Assembly: GCA_013178005.1 (NCBI GenBank)
Contig: JABLXL010000006.1
Coordinates: 24,455 to 88,454 of the forward strand
Origin: Actinomycetota bacterium
Lineage (GTDB): Bacteria > Actinomycetota > Geothermincolia > Geothermincolales > RBG-13-55-18
Length of the DNA stretch: 64,000 bases
Direction of reading: 5' to 3'
Shown here: one piece after another, positions 28,599 through 36,433 of the stretch
How the letters are laid out: every line of letters begins with the position of its first letter
Numbering within the stretch: the stretch's first letter is position 1
Notes under the pieces: generated by a model
Seen by the model: only the letters and a program-made list of their open reading frames with translations
What the model was told of the DNA's origin: nothing
The model's database searches: none
Position numbers and translations under genes: made by a program

Positions 28599-29921
28599 GT
28601 GATCCGGGGATGGTATAAAAAGGCAACAGCATTCCTGTTGCCTATCCTGGTGTCGTTGCTGCTTCTCGCTCCGCCATGCGCGCTCGAGGAAGCTCACGCG
28701 GGCATCGACGAGGGGGTTGCTTATATATTGGCCAACCAGGGCGCCGATGGAGGTTTCCGCGAGCCGGGAAAGGGGGAGGTCGGCCAGGACGCCACCACCG
28801 CCTGGTGCGTTATGGCCCTGGCGGCCGCGGGGATCGACGTGCGCGGGGTAAAGAGGAACGGGAAGTCCCCACTGGATTTCCTGGCCACCCAGTCATGCAA
28901 TTGGCGAAGCGTGACCGACTACGAGCGCACCCTCCTCGCCGTGGCCGCCGCGGGAGAGGACCCGCGTTCCTTCGGGGGAGTGGACCTCCTGGCCAGGGTG
29001 CGGTCTTACCAGGGCGCGGGGGGGAACATAGGAGAGGCGGTGAACTCCAATGCCTTCGGCATCCTCGCCTACCGGGCGGTAGCAGAGCCCGTTCCGGAGG
29101 GGGCGGTGACCTGGCACCGCAGAGTCCAGAACCCCGATGGCGGCTGGGGCAACAGCCCGGGGGCGGCGAGCAACCCCGACATGACCGCGGCCTCCATCAT
29201 GGCTCTGAGGGCGGCGGGTGCGGAGGCGGGAGATCCCTCTATAACCGCGGCCCTCTCCTACCTGCGCACCATACAGAATCAGGACGGTGGTTTTTCCTTC
29301 CAGCCAGGAACCTCGGACACCGCCGCCACCTCGTGGTGCGCCCAGGCCATCCTGGCGGCGGGCCAGGACCCGGGGGGAAGCGCCTGGTCCAAGGGTGGCA
29401 ATACCCCTATATCTTTCATTAGGTCCACGCAGGCGGCGGATGGCGGGTTCTCGTGGATGAAGGGGAGGAGCATGAACCCGGTATGGACCACCTCCTACGC
29501 GGTATGTGCCCTGGCCGGAAAACCTTACCCCGTTGCCGTCTTCCAGCCTCCCAGGCCGTCTGCGGAAGGGGGCGGTCAGGATTCGGTTTCGGGTGGAGGC
29601 GGGGATAACAGCGCGGACTCGGAAGGAAATGCGGCAACAAGCGAGAACGTCAGCGATCCTGAGAGCGCTTCCGGGCAGGAAGGAGAGGAAGGAGCGGGGA
29701 CCGGGAACAGAGACGGGGTGAGCGAGTCCGCTGGAGATGAGGCGGTGCATGAAGAACACGTTATGGCAGCGGGAGAGGACGAGAGCGTTGAAAAAAGTGG
29801 AGGTTCTCCCCTTACGCCGGTTATTGCCATCGCGGTCGTTTTGCTGTCAGGCATCTCGGTCTGGTTGTTTTACCGCTTACATCCCCGGCGGGCAGAAAAC
29901 GATTCGGAGCTTCGCCGATAG
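28599..29921 (+). CDS. Secreted, membrane-anchored alpha/alpha-toroid (prenyltransferase-like repeat) protein; intrinsic-factor-like
   Basis: 440 aa from GTG 28599, eight bases after GGAGG; the ORF-track start overlaps the S component. A signal peptide (KKATAFLLPILVSLLLLAPP) leads into at least four repeats with QGADGGF, QNPDGGW, QNQDGGF and QAADGGF, each followed by a helix with T-A-WC or T-A-A spacing. These are the QW-like repeats of alpha6/alpha6 toroids shared by squalene cyclases and the cobalamin-binding N-domain of intrinsic factor. After an acidic Gly/Ser-rich stalk a C-terminal helix (PVIAIAVVLLSGISVWLF) anchors it outside the cell. Catalytic DxDD of cyclases is not seen. Together with the DUF4430 protein it would supply both halves of an intrinsic-factor fold. 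Confidence 0.8.
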   Translation: MIRGWYKKATAFLLPILVSLLLLAPPCALEEAHAGIDEGVAYILANQGADGGFREPGKGEVGQDATTAWCVMALAAAGIDVRGVKRNGKSPLDFLATQSCNWRSVTDYERTLLAVAAAGEDPRSFGGVDLLARVRSYQGAGGNIGEAVNSNAFGILAYRAVAEPVPEGAVTWHRRVQNPDGGWGNSPGAASNPDMTAASIMALRAAGAEAGDPSITAALSYLRTIQNQDGGFSFQPGTSDTAATSWCAQAILAAGQDPGGSAWSKGGNTPISFIRSTQAADGGFSWMKGRSMNPVWTTSYAVCALAGKPYPVAVFQPPRPSAEGGGQDSVSGGGGDNSADSEGNAATSENVSDPESASGQEGEEGAGTGNRDGVSESAGDEAVHEEHVMAAGEDESVEKSGGSPLTPVIAIAVVLLSGISVWLFYRLHPRRAENDSELRR

Positions 29922-30085
29922 ACCCGGTGGAATCCCCATATCTTTGCAAGTATGGGCAAGGGCTGCCTCACTATACCTTGGTCGCCCTACCGCCTGTTTT
30001 CCCCACAGGTGAAAACGGTTCTGAGCTTCGCCGATAGACCCGGTGGAATCCCCCTACCTTTACAGGCATAGGGCAAGGGCCTTCC
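29895..30085. repeat. Direct repeat of about 70 bp, 116 bp apart
   Basis: GAAAACGATTCGGAGCTTCG at 29895 recurs as GAAAACGGTTCTGAGCTTCG at 30011, and both continue through GCCGATAGACCCGGTGGAATC and GGCAAGGGC. The first copy covers the last nine codons of the toroid gene and its stop, the second is intergenic, so the end of the gene was duplicated downstream. Confidence 0.85.
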
Positions 30086-30094
30086 CCTAATGCC

Positions 30095-30373
30095 TCAGCC
30101 GTTGGTGATAGTGGGAACCTCGCTTCGCTCCTCTTCCTCAGCTCCCTCGAAGTAGATGTCCTCGCGCTCGAGGATATCCGCTGGATAGGGTTGCACCGTC
30201 CTCCACCCCTCGCGCAGGTCGTCGGGAAGGCAGCCCTCCACCGCGGCGGCGGTATCCTCCGGAAGCAGGCTCTTGAGGATGCCCACGATGACCCGCACCG
30301 CCCCGTCGGCCTGCCTCAAGCTGGCAAGCCCCGCCTCCTCCTTTACCCTGGTGAGCAGCTCCCTGCGGTCCAT
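30095..30373 (-). CDS. DUF2267 family protein
   Basis: 92 aa from the ATG at 30373, which has AGGGGGTGATGTT just upstream; the ORF-track start adds 37 unlikely residues. The sequence MDRRELLTRVKEEAGL followed by a helix with ADGAVRVIVGILKSLLPEDTAAAV and LPDDLREGW matches the small all-helical DUF2267 pattern (domain repeated in mycobacterial stress-linked proteins). Function of the family is not established. It is convergent with the toroid gene and separated from neighbours, so it is likely its own transcription unit. Confidence 0.7.
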   Translation of the reverse strand: MDRRELLTRVKEEAGLASLRQADGAVRVIVGILKSLLPEDTAAAVEGCLPDDLREGWRTVQPYPADILEREDIYFEGAEEEERSEVPTITNG

Positions 30374-30744
30374 AACATCACCCCCTACATGCTCCTGGCG
30401 TCTTGGTCGCCTCCTATATTCATTGTTCCCAGATGCAGGCGCCGTGAAGCACGGGACGCGGAACGAGAATTCCTGGCTCCTCATTAAATTTAGGCAACAC
30501 GTTTGAAATGCTATCTTTGACGGTTCAACGACGACTTGATTACAAGTTCTTTCTATCGCACCGAAGAAAACGGAGTCAGGGTACCAGTGGCCACGATTTG
30601 GTTACGGCGAACCGGCTTGTATGGTGTCTGCGGTTGCGCTGGTTGAGAAACATGGCGGAAAACCTCATCCCTGTATGGCATGCAAGAAAACGCGGCCGGG
30701 GCACCTGTGTTCGCGGTTTGGCTGCGCTGAACCGGCAGACACGG

Positions 30745-30773
30745 TTGCGTAGTTTTATGGCATATTCTATAAT
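30745..30773 (+). promoter_or_regulatory. Promoter with no gene behind it
   Basis: TTGCGT (30745-30750) and TATAAT (30768-30773) with 17 bases between. The first 100 bases after it contain no credible gene and end in a strong terminator, so it probably drives a small RNA. Confidence 0.5.
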
Positions 30774-30779
30774 GTGTTC

Positions 30780-30891
30780 GCCTGGAAAAGCAGCAAGGGC
30801 GGCAAGAAGCCGCAATGGAAGCAGGCCAGGCACGGCGGAATAGCATTGAATGTAGCCACGAAGGCTGCGGCCTTCGTGGTTTTCTATTTTT
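30780..30891 (+). ncRNA. Candidate small RNA of about 110 nt
   Basis: The stretch between a promoter (30745-30773) and a strong terminator (30856-30891) can fold: GCCTGG near 30785 pairs with CCAGGC near 30830, enclosing a GCGGC-AAGAA-GCCGC hairpin. It does not match SRP RNA, tmRNA, RNase P or 6C RNA as I know them. A 43-codon frame (starting GTG, lysine-rich) runs through the terminator and is an unlikely alternative. The upstream 30374-30744 shows nothing else supported. Inference only. Confidence 0.4.
30856..30891. terminator. Strong intrinsic terminator
   Basis: CCACGAAGGC (30856-30865) pairs perfectly with GCCTTCGTGG (30870-30879) around TGCG, followed by TTTTCTATTTTT. This is the cleanest terminator in the window on the plus strand. 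Confidence 0.9.
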
Positions 30892-30968
30892 CGGTTGAGA
30901 GCTAAACCCGGACAGGGCGGCCTGGAGGGATGGAAGCAGAAGTTGAAATAAGTATAGGAGCGCGGACT

Positions 30969-31571
30969 ATGATGACGGCGGTGCGCAATTTCTTCAACCA
31001 GAGGGCGGATACCTGGGACGACGAGGGCGTCCGGGAAAGAAGTGCGGTGAGCGAAAGGATCATCCGCGGCCTGGGCATCTTACCGGGCAGCAGGGTGCTA
31101 GATGTGGGGTGCGGGACAGGCCTCATTATACCTTGGCTTCTGGAGGCGGTCGGCGAGAGCGGTCACGTGACGGCCCTGGATATCGCGGAGCGCATGCTCC
31201 GCATCGCCCGCGAAAAGCACGGTGGCTCCAACCTGGAGTTCATCCACGCCGATATCGCCGACACTCCGTTCCTGGACTGCTCCTTTGACGAGGTGGTCTG
31301 CCATAACTGTTTTCCGCACGTGGGCGACAAGCTGAGCGCCGTGGCGGAGATGTTCCGCATCCTCAGGCCGGGGGGAAGGGCGACGGTCTGCCACAACGAG
31401 AGCCGCGAGGAGGTCAATGCCCTGCACCGCTTCATCGGCGGGGAGGTGGGCCTGGACATGCTTCCCGGCATCGACGAGATGGAGCGCCTCTTCTCGGACG
31501 CCGGCTTCGTGGAGGTGTCGGTGCATGACGGCGAGGACATGTTCGTGTTGCAGGCGCGCAAGCCCGAATGA
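30969..31571 (+). CDS. Class I SAM-dependent methyltransferase
   Basis: 200 aa from ATG 30969, eight bases after AGGAG; the ORF-track start at 30930 is poorly spaced. The Rossmann methyltransferase core is clear: motif I VLDVGCGTGLI near residue 40, the acidic end of beta-2 (ALDIAERML), HADIADTPF and a motif IV region FDEVVCHNCFPHV. Methyltransferases beginning with a V-R-xFFN-x-x-A-x-x-WD pattern are common near metal or corrinoid transport genes in anaerobes. Substrate unknown. Followed after 120 bases by a CooC-like ATPase in the same direction. Confidence 0.85.
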   Translation: MMTAVRNFFNQRADTWDDEGVRERSAVSERIIRGLGILPGSRVLDVGCGTGLIIPWLLEAVGESGHVTALDIAERMLRIAREKHGGSNLEFIHADIADTPFLDCSFDEVVCHNCFPHVGDKLSAVAEMFRILRPGGRATVCHNESREEVNALHRFIGGEVGLDMLPGIDEMERLFSDAGFVEVSVHDGEDMFVLQARKPE

Positions 31572-31691
31572 CCCAGGCGAAGATGGAGGCATGGCTTACG
31601 GGCCTTTCTCATGCATGACGGGGGCCGTGCGCGGTTTTCCGCGGGCGGCTCCCACCTTTGAAAGCGGCAGGAAAACACGGAGGTGATGCGC

Positions 31692-32477
31692 GTGCCCAAG
31701 GTCATAGTGTGCGGTCGAGGTGGAAGCGGAAAGAGCACCTTGGTGGCCCTCCTGGCGAGGGAACTGGGGACGAGGGGTAAGGTGCTGGTGGTGGACGCCG
31801 ACGAATCCAACCTGGGCCTGGGAAGCATGCTCGGGGTGGAGCCGCCTGTGGATACCATCATGGGCTTCCTGGGCGGCAAGCGCGCCGTGGGGGAGAAGCT
31901 CATGGCTCGCTTAAGGGGCGAAGGCGATGAGGAGTTGCGGCTGTTCGACGAGGAACTCGTGCCGGGGAGTATGCCCGCTGGCATCGCCGGCGGAAACGGC
32001 GTCGTCTCCATGGTTAGGGTGGGAAAGATAGAGCACAGCATGGAGGGGTGCGCATGTCCCATGGGCGCGGTGGCGCGGTCTTTCCTCAAGAGCGTCTCCA
32101 CTCCGGACGGAGAATGGGTCCTGGTGGACACCGAGGCGGGCATTGAGCACTTCGGCCGCGGCGTCCTCGAGGGCGCCGACTATGTCCTGGCGCTGGTCGA
32201 TCCCTCCCAGGAGGCAGTGATTCTCGCGGAGAAGGCGTGCCGGCTCGCTGAGGAAGCGGGCAAGCCTTGCGGGGTGGTCTTGAGCAAGGTCGACGCCAGG
32301 GTGAAGCCGGTCCTCGAGGGTAAGCTGGCCCACAAAGGCCTTTCCGCCATCGCGGAGATCCCTTATTCCGAGGCCGTGGCCCGGGCGAATCTCGAGGGCG
32401 ATCCCGTGGTTGACGAAGACCTGCGCGAAACGGTCCGCAGCATCCTGGTGACAGTGGAAGGAGCGCTAGGGGCGTGA
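31692..32477 (+). CDS. CooC-like P-loop ATPase (metal-centre insertion)
   Basis: 261 aa from GTG 31692 (GGAGG eight bases upstream; ATG 31686 also possible). Walker A GRGGSGKST lies near residue 8, then VLVVDADESNLGLG for the switch Asp, and the CooC hallmark EGCACPMGAVAR with Cys120-x-Cys122, which in CooC binds nickel at the dimer interface. CooC inserts nickel into carbon monoxide dehydrogenase; related ATPases serve other nickel or corrinoid proteins. No CODH gene is present here, so the client is unknown. Position just before a metal/chelate ABC transporter points to metal delivery. Confidence 0.8.
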   Translation: MPKVIVCGRGGSGKSTLVALLARELGTRGKVLVVDADESNLGLGSMLGVEPPVDTIMGFLGGKRAVGEKLMARLRGEGDEELRLFDEELVPGSMPAGIAGGNGVVSMVRVGKIEHSMEGCACPMGAVARSFLKSVSTPDGEWVLVDTEAGIEHFGRGVLEGADYVLALVDPSQEAVILAEKACRLAEEAGKPCGVVLSKVDARVKPVLEGKLAHKGLSAIAEIPYSEAVARANLEGDPVVDEDLRETVRSILVTVEGALGA

Positions 32478-32650
32478 TTGCGCGCCAAGAGGCGCTCGGC
32501 ACTGGGGAGGGGATTAGGCGGCTTCTTAGCGCCGGGGCCATCGGCCGGCCGGCGTCATAGGCCCGGAAAGATCCGGCAGGGGCTTAACGAGGAATGGCCG
32601 TGAAGGTGGTCGTTCAACCCGGATGGCTGGATTCTATTGAAAAACGGGAA

Positions 32651-32682
32651 CGAGCGCGAGGCGTAACGTACGCTCGCGCTCG
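32651..32682. promoter_or_regulatory. Long G/C stem-loop in the leader of the binding-protein gene
   Basis: CGAGCGCGAGGCG (32651-32663) pairs with CGCTCGCGCTCG (32671-32682) with one bulged G, 42 bases before the start codon. No T tract follows on the plus strand. Could stabilise or attenuate the transporter mRNA. The rest of 32478-32724 holds no gene that I can support. Confidence 0.4.
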
Positions 32683-32724
32683 AGAAAAAGACGGAAAGGT
32701 CACGAAAAGAAGGGAGAGGGGAAG

Positions 32725-33846
32725 ATGAAGAAAAGAGGCGCTATTTACCTGACCCTTTTGATCGCGGTGTTCGTCGCCGCGCTGTCGCTCGCGGGATGCG
32801 GCGACAAGGGGGCCGAGGAGAAGGCATCCGGTCCGAAGACGACGCTGGTAACCGACCTCGCGGGGCGCGAAGTCGAGGTCACCGTGCCCGCGGAAAGGGT
32901 CACGGCCATAGGTCCCGGCGCACTTAGGCTGGTCTGCTACGCGGGATGCGACGACAAGGTGGTGGGGATCGAGAACATGGAGAAACAGTGGTCCACCGGC
33001 AGGCCCTATATCATCGCCAATCCCGAGTTGCTGGACCTCCCGGTTATCGGGCAGGGGGGACCGGACTCCACGCCCGACCCGGAGATGCTGCTTAACGCGG
33101 ATCCCGACGTCATTTTCGTCGCCTACCTGGTGGACGCTGCCAAGGCCGACGAGCTGCAGGCGAAGACGGGTATACCGGTGGTGGTGCTGAGCTACGGACA
33201 GCTTGGCACCTTCGACCAGGAGGTATACGACTCCATCGCCCTCATCGGGGAGATCACCGGCGAGACCGAGAAGGCGGAAGAGGTGATCGCTTACATCAAG
33301 GGGTGCCGGAAGGATCTGGAGGAGCGCACCGCGGACATCCCCGAAGATGAGAAGCCCAGGGTGTACGTGGGCGGCATCGGTATGAAGGGCACCCACGGGA
33401 TCGAGAGCACCCAGGGCAACTTTCCCCCGCTGGCCTCCATCGGCGCCGTTAACGTGGCGGATGAGACGGGCAGCAAGGGGAGCGTGATGATAGACAAGGA
33501 AAAACTCATTGAATGGGATCCCGACATCATCTTCATCGACGAGTCCGGCCTGCAGATGGTGAGGGAAGACTACGCTGGGAACCCGGGATTCTACCAGACC
33601 CTCAAGGCGGTGAAGGAGGGCAAGGTCTACGGCTACCTGCCATACAACTACTACACCACCAACATCGACACCGCCATCGCCGACGCGTATTTCATGGGGA
33701 AGATCGTGTTCCCCGAGGCCTTCGAGGATGTCGATCCGGAGGAAAAAGCCGACGAGATCTACGAGTTCCTCCTGGGCAAGGCCTTGTATGCACAGATGGC
33801 CAAGGACTTCGGGGGCTTCCAGAAGATCGACTTGGCCGCCAAGTAG
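32725..33846 (+). CDS. ABC transporter substrate-binding lipoprotein, iron-chelate/cobalamin (FecB/BtuF) class
   Basis: 373 aa. Lipoprotein signal with lipobox LAGC (Cys25). The mature protein begins TTLVTDLAGREVEVTVPAERV, typical of class III chelate binding proteins, and keeps MLLNADPDVIF and the closing helix pattern. The start has GGGAGAGGGGAAG upstream. Binds siderophore, haem, cobalamin or another metal chelate outside the membrane and hands it to the permease. Neighbouring CooC-like and methyltransferase genes hint at a nickel or corrinoid cargo rather than plain iron siderophore, but the sequence does not decide. Confidence 0.88.
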   Translation: MKKRGAIYLTLLIAVFVAALSLAGCGDKGAEEKASGPKTTLVTDLAGREVEVTVPAERVTAIGPGALRLVCYAGCDDKVVGIENMEKQWSTGRPYIIANPELLDLPVIGQGGPDSTPDPEMLLNADPDVIFVAYLVDAAKADELQAKTGIPVVVLSYGQLGTFDQEVYDSIALIGEITGETEKAEEVIAYIKGCRKDLEERTADIPEDEKPRVYVGGIGMKGTHGIESTQGNFPPLASIGAVNVADETGSKGSVMIDKEKLIEWDPDIIFIDESGLQMVREDYAGNPGFYQTLKAVKEGKVYGYLPYNYYTTNIDTAIADAYFMGKIVFPEAFEDVDPEEKADEIYEFLLGKALYAQMAKDFGGFQKIDLAAK

Positions 33847-33849
33847 CAA

Positions 33850-33894
33850 CCCGGCAAGCGGTTGCGAGCCGGGCGGGTCGGCGAGAGCAGCCGA
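33850..33894 (+). promoter_or_regulatory. Two small stem-loops between binding protein and permease genes
   Basis: CCCGGC/GCCGGG (33850-33873) and GTCGGC/GCCGAC (33877-33894). Such hairpins after a binding-protein gene commonly stabilise its mRNA relative to the permease. Function inferred. Confidence 0.4.
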
Positions 33895-33984
33895 CAGCCT
33901 GGACTCGCGGCGGGCGGTCCCTTGAGAGGTCGCACGCCAGGCGCCGCCGCGGTACCGAAAGGGCAAGGGGAGAGGCTGGTGGAC

Positions 33985-35052
33985 ATGGCGCTCACGGAGT
34001 CCGTAAGAGAGTCATATCGCGTTTACACGCGACGGAAGGTGCTCTTCATCGCGGGAGTTGCCGTCGCCACCCTGGCGCTGGGAGTGTTTTCCATGACCTT
34101 GGGCTCCGCGGGCGTCACTCCGCTGGAGGTGCTGAAGGCCCTCGTCGGACAGGCGGACCAGCGCACGGCGCAGATCGTCGTCCATATCAGGCTGGTGCGC
34201 GTGCTCGCGGCCGTTGTGGCCGGCATAGGGCTTTCGGTGGCTGGATGCATCATGCAGGGCGTGCTCTTGAACCCCCTTGCCTCCGACTATACCCTGGGGG
34301 TCTCGCAGGGGGCGGCCTTCGGCGCCGCCCTGGCCATCGTGGCCATGGGCGCGGGCAGCGTGCAGAGCACGGGGGCGGACGCGGTGATCATCAGGAACCC
34401 CTACCTGGTAACCGTGGCCGCTTTCGTCGGAGCGATATCGGCCACCCTTGCCGTCCTTGTCCTTGCCAGGTATAAGGGGATATCCCCCGAGGCCATGATC
34501 CTGGCGGGCATAGCCTTCGGCTCGCTTTTCTCCGCGGGCACGGTGATCACACAGTACTTCGCCAACGATGTGCAGGTGGCGTCCATCGTCTTCTGGACCT
34601 TCGGAGACATAGGCAGGGCTTCCTGGCAGGAACTGGCGATAATGTCCGCGGTCACCCTTCCCGTCGCGGCGTATTTCGTCCTCAACCGCTGGAATTACAA
34701 CGCCCTGGAGAGCGGGGACGACACCGCCAAGAGCCTGGGGGTGAACGTGGGTCGCACGCGCATGGCGAGCATGTTCCTGGCCTCGCTGATAACCGCGGTG
34801 GCGGTTTCCTTCCTGGGCATCATCGCCTTCGTGGGGCTGGTGAGCCCGCACCTCGTCAGGCGCGTCATCGGGAGCGATTACCGATACCTGATCCCCGGCG
34901 CTTGCGCCATGGGGGCATTGCTGCTCCTGGCCTCGGATACCCTGAGCAGGACCATCATCGCCCCAGTGGTGCTTCCGGTGGGAGCCATAACCTCCTTCAT
35001 GGGCGCCCCCCTTTTCCTCTACCTGCTTGCCAAGGGTTACAGGAGGGCATGA
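33985..35052 (+). CDS. FecCD/BtuC-type ABC transporter permease
   Basis: 355 aa from ATG 33985, nine bases after GGGGAGAGG; the ORF-track start adds 41 implausible residues. About ten membrane helices. The conserved RLVRVLAAVVAGIGLSVAGCIMQGVLLNPLA-type block, WTFGDIGRASW and the late FVGLVSPHLVRRVIGSDYR coupling motif identify the FecCD family. It forms the channel for the chelate delivered by the lipoprotein. Its stop overlaps the ATPase start (ATGATG with TGA), so the pair is coupled. Confidence 0.92.
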   Translation: MALTESVRESYRVYTRRKVLFIAGVAVATLALGVFSMTLGSAGVTPLEVLKALVGQADQRTAQIVVHIRLVRVLAAVVAGIGLSVAGCIMQGVLLNPLASDYTLGVSQGAAFGAALAIVAMGAGSVQSTGADAVIIRNPYLVTVAAFVGAISATLAVLVLARYKGISPEAMILAGIAFGSLFSAGTVITQYFANDVQVASIVFWTFGDIGRASWQELAIMSAVTLPVAAYFVLNRWNYNALESGDDTAKSLGVNVGRTRMASMFLASLITAVAVSFLGIIAFVGLVSPHLVRRVIGSDYRYLIPGACAMGALLLLASDTLSRTIIAPVVLPVGAITSFMGAPLFLYLLAKGYRRA

Positions 35053-35867
35053 TGCTTACGGTGGAGGGCATAGTTTTCAGCTACGGCGTCAGGTTGGTGC
35101 TGGATTCGATCTCCCTCGAGGTCGCCGAGGGCGAGATCTGCTCCATCATGGGAAACAACGGAGCGGGAAAGAGCACTTTGCTCAAGTGCATCCTGGGCGT
35201 CCTGCGCCCGCGCGCCGGCGTGGTGTACCTCTCGGGGGATGACGCCTCTCGCATGGCCCGCATGGAGCTGGCGCGCCGCATGGGGTACGTGGCGCAGAGG
35301 GACGGCCAGGGGGCAAGACTCACGGTGTTCGACGCGGTGCTCATGGGCCGAAGGCCGCATATCGGCTGGGCGGCGGGCGCCAGGGATCTGGAGGTCGTGG
35401 AGGAGGTCATAAGCGAGCTCAACCTCGGGCACCTGGCCCTCCGCCACCTGGACGAGCTCAGCGGCGGGGAATTGCAGAAGGTGATGATCGCGAGGGCGCT
35501 GGCCCAGGAACCGGGAATACTGCTGCTGGACGAGCCCACCAGCAACCTGGACTTGAGGAACCAGCTCGAGGTGATGGAGACGTTGGGGAGGGCGGTGGAG
35601 GAGAGGGGCATCGCGGCCTTGATGGCCATCCACGACGTCAACCTCGCCCTGCGCTTCTCGCGCAAGTTCATCCTGCTTTGCGGCGGCTCCGTCTTCGCAT
35701 GCGGGGGCCCGGAGGTCATAGACGAGGAAAGCATGGAGAAAGTCTACGGCGTGAAAGTGGAGGTGGAGACGCGGGGCGGCTTGAGGATGGTGGTGCCGGT
35801 GAGCGCGTGTTGCGTGGCCGGGGTAAATGGCGAGAGGAAAGGGACGAGAGATGGCGAACGAGTTTGA
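35052..35867 (+). CDS. ABC transporter ATP-binding protein (FecE/BtuD class)
   Basis: 271 aa. Walker A GNNGAGKST near residue 37, Q-loop YVAQRDGQG, signature LSGGELQKV, Walker B LLLDEPTSNLD and a switch His in MAIHDVN. ATG 35052 has AGGAGGG four bases upstream; the longer ORF-track start lies inside the permease gene. Powers the FecCD-type importer. The C-terminal 30 residues after VYGVKVEVETR are typical. It overlaps the trmO start by 17 bases. Confidence 0.93.
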   Translation: MLTVEGIVFSYGVRLVLDSISLEVAEGEICSIMGNNGAGKSTLLKCILGVLRPRAGVVYLSGDDASRMARMELARRMGYVAQRDGQGARLTVFDAVLMGRRPHIGWAAGARDLEVVEEVISELNLGHLALRHLDELSGGELQKVMIARALAQEPGILLLDEPTSNLDLRNQLEVMETLGRAVEERGIAALMAIHDVNLALRFSRKFILLCGGSVFACGGPEVIDEESMEKVYGVKVEVETRGGLRMVVPVSACCVAGVNGERKGTRDGERV

Positions 35868-36432
35868 CGCGTGCGGGTTGCGCGAGGGGATGGAGTTGAA
35901 AGCAATCGGGGTGATCAGGTCGCCCTACCGCACCATGGACGAGGCACCTTTCCAGGGGCGTTTCTCCAACGAGGAAGCGGAGTTGTGCATATTCGAGGAA
36001 TACGCGGAAGGCCTCAAGGACGTGGAGGCATCGCGCTACCTCATCCTCCTCTACTGGGGGCACCTGGCGGACCGGAGCGTGCTTCAGACCGTCACCCCCT
36101 GGGGTCCGGAAGTGCGCGGCGTATTTGCCTGCCGGTCGCCTTCGCGGCCGAACCCGGTGGAGTTCTGCGTGGTGGAGCTCCTGGAAAGAAAAGGGAACCG
36201 CCTGCGGGTACGCGGCATGGACGCCGTGGACGGAAGCGCCATCGTCGACATCAAGCCCTACAGCGCGAGGATAGACTCCGTTCCTGGGGCTGGAATCGGC
36301 TGGTTCGAGGAGAAGGACGGCCGGTGGCCGCCGGCGGGCCGTGGAGACGAAGCAAGCGCCGCCGGCCCCGGAAAGGAGGGCGACCACGGTGCGGTGAACG
36401 TGGAAGGCGAAGGTGACGCGGAGGTGGTATGA
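35851..36432 (+). CDS. trmO: tRNA (N6-threonylcarbamoyladenosine37) methyltransferase TrmO
   Basis: 193 aa of the TsaA/YaeB/TrmO fold: IGVIRSPYRTMDEAPFQG at the start, then a stretch ending VTPWGPEVRGVFACRSPSRPNP and GMDAVDGSAIVDIKPY. TrmO methylates t6A37 of tRNA-Thr using SAM. In anaerobes tsaA homologues are often found beside metal or chelate transporters, so another role is possible. The last 40 residues (ASAAGPGKEGD...) are low complexity and contain the ribosome site for the next gene. ATG 35851 preferred; ATG 35827 is possible. Confidence 0.85.
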   Translation: MANEFDACGLREGMELKAIGVIRSPYRTMDEAPFQGRFSNEEAELCIFEEYAEGLKDVEASRYLILLYWGHLADRSVLQTVTPWGPEVRGVFACRSPSRPNPVEFCVVELLERKGNRLRVRGMDAVDGSAIVDIKPYSARIDSVPGAGIGWFEEKDGRWPPAGRGDEASAAGPGKEGDHGAVNVEGEGDAEVV

Positions 36433-36433
36433 A

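Noticed and set aside
30508-30843. 111-aa plus-strand ORF
   Set aside because: Arg-rich, no ribosome site and no motif; the promoter inside it and the terminator after it fit a small RNA better.
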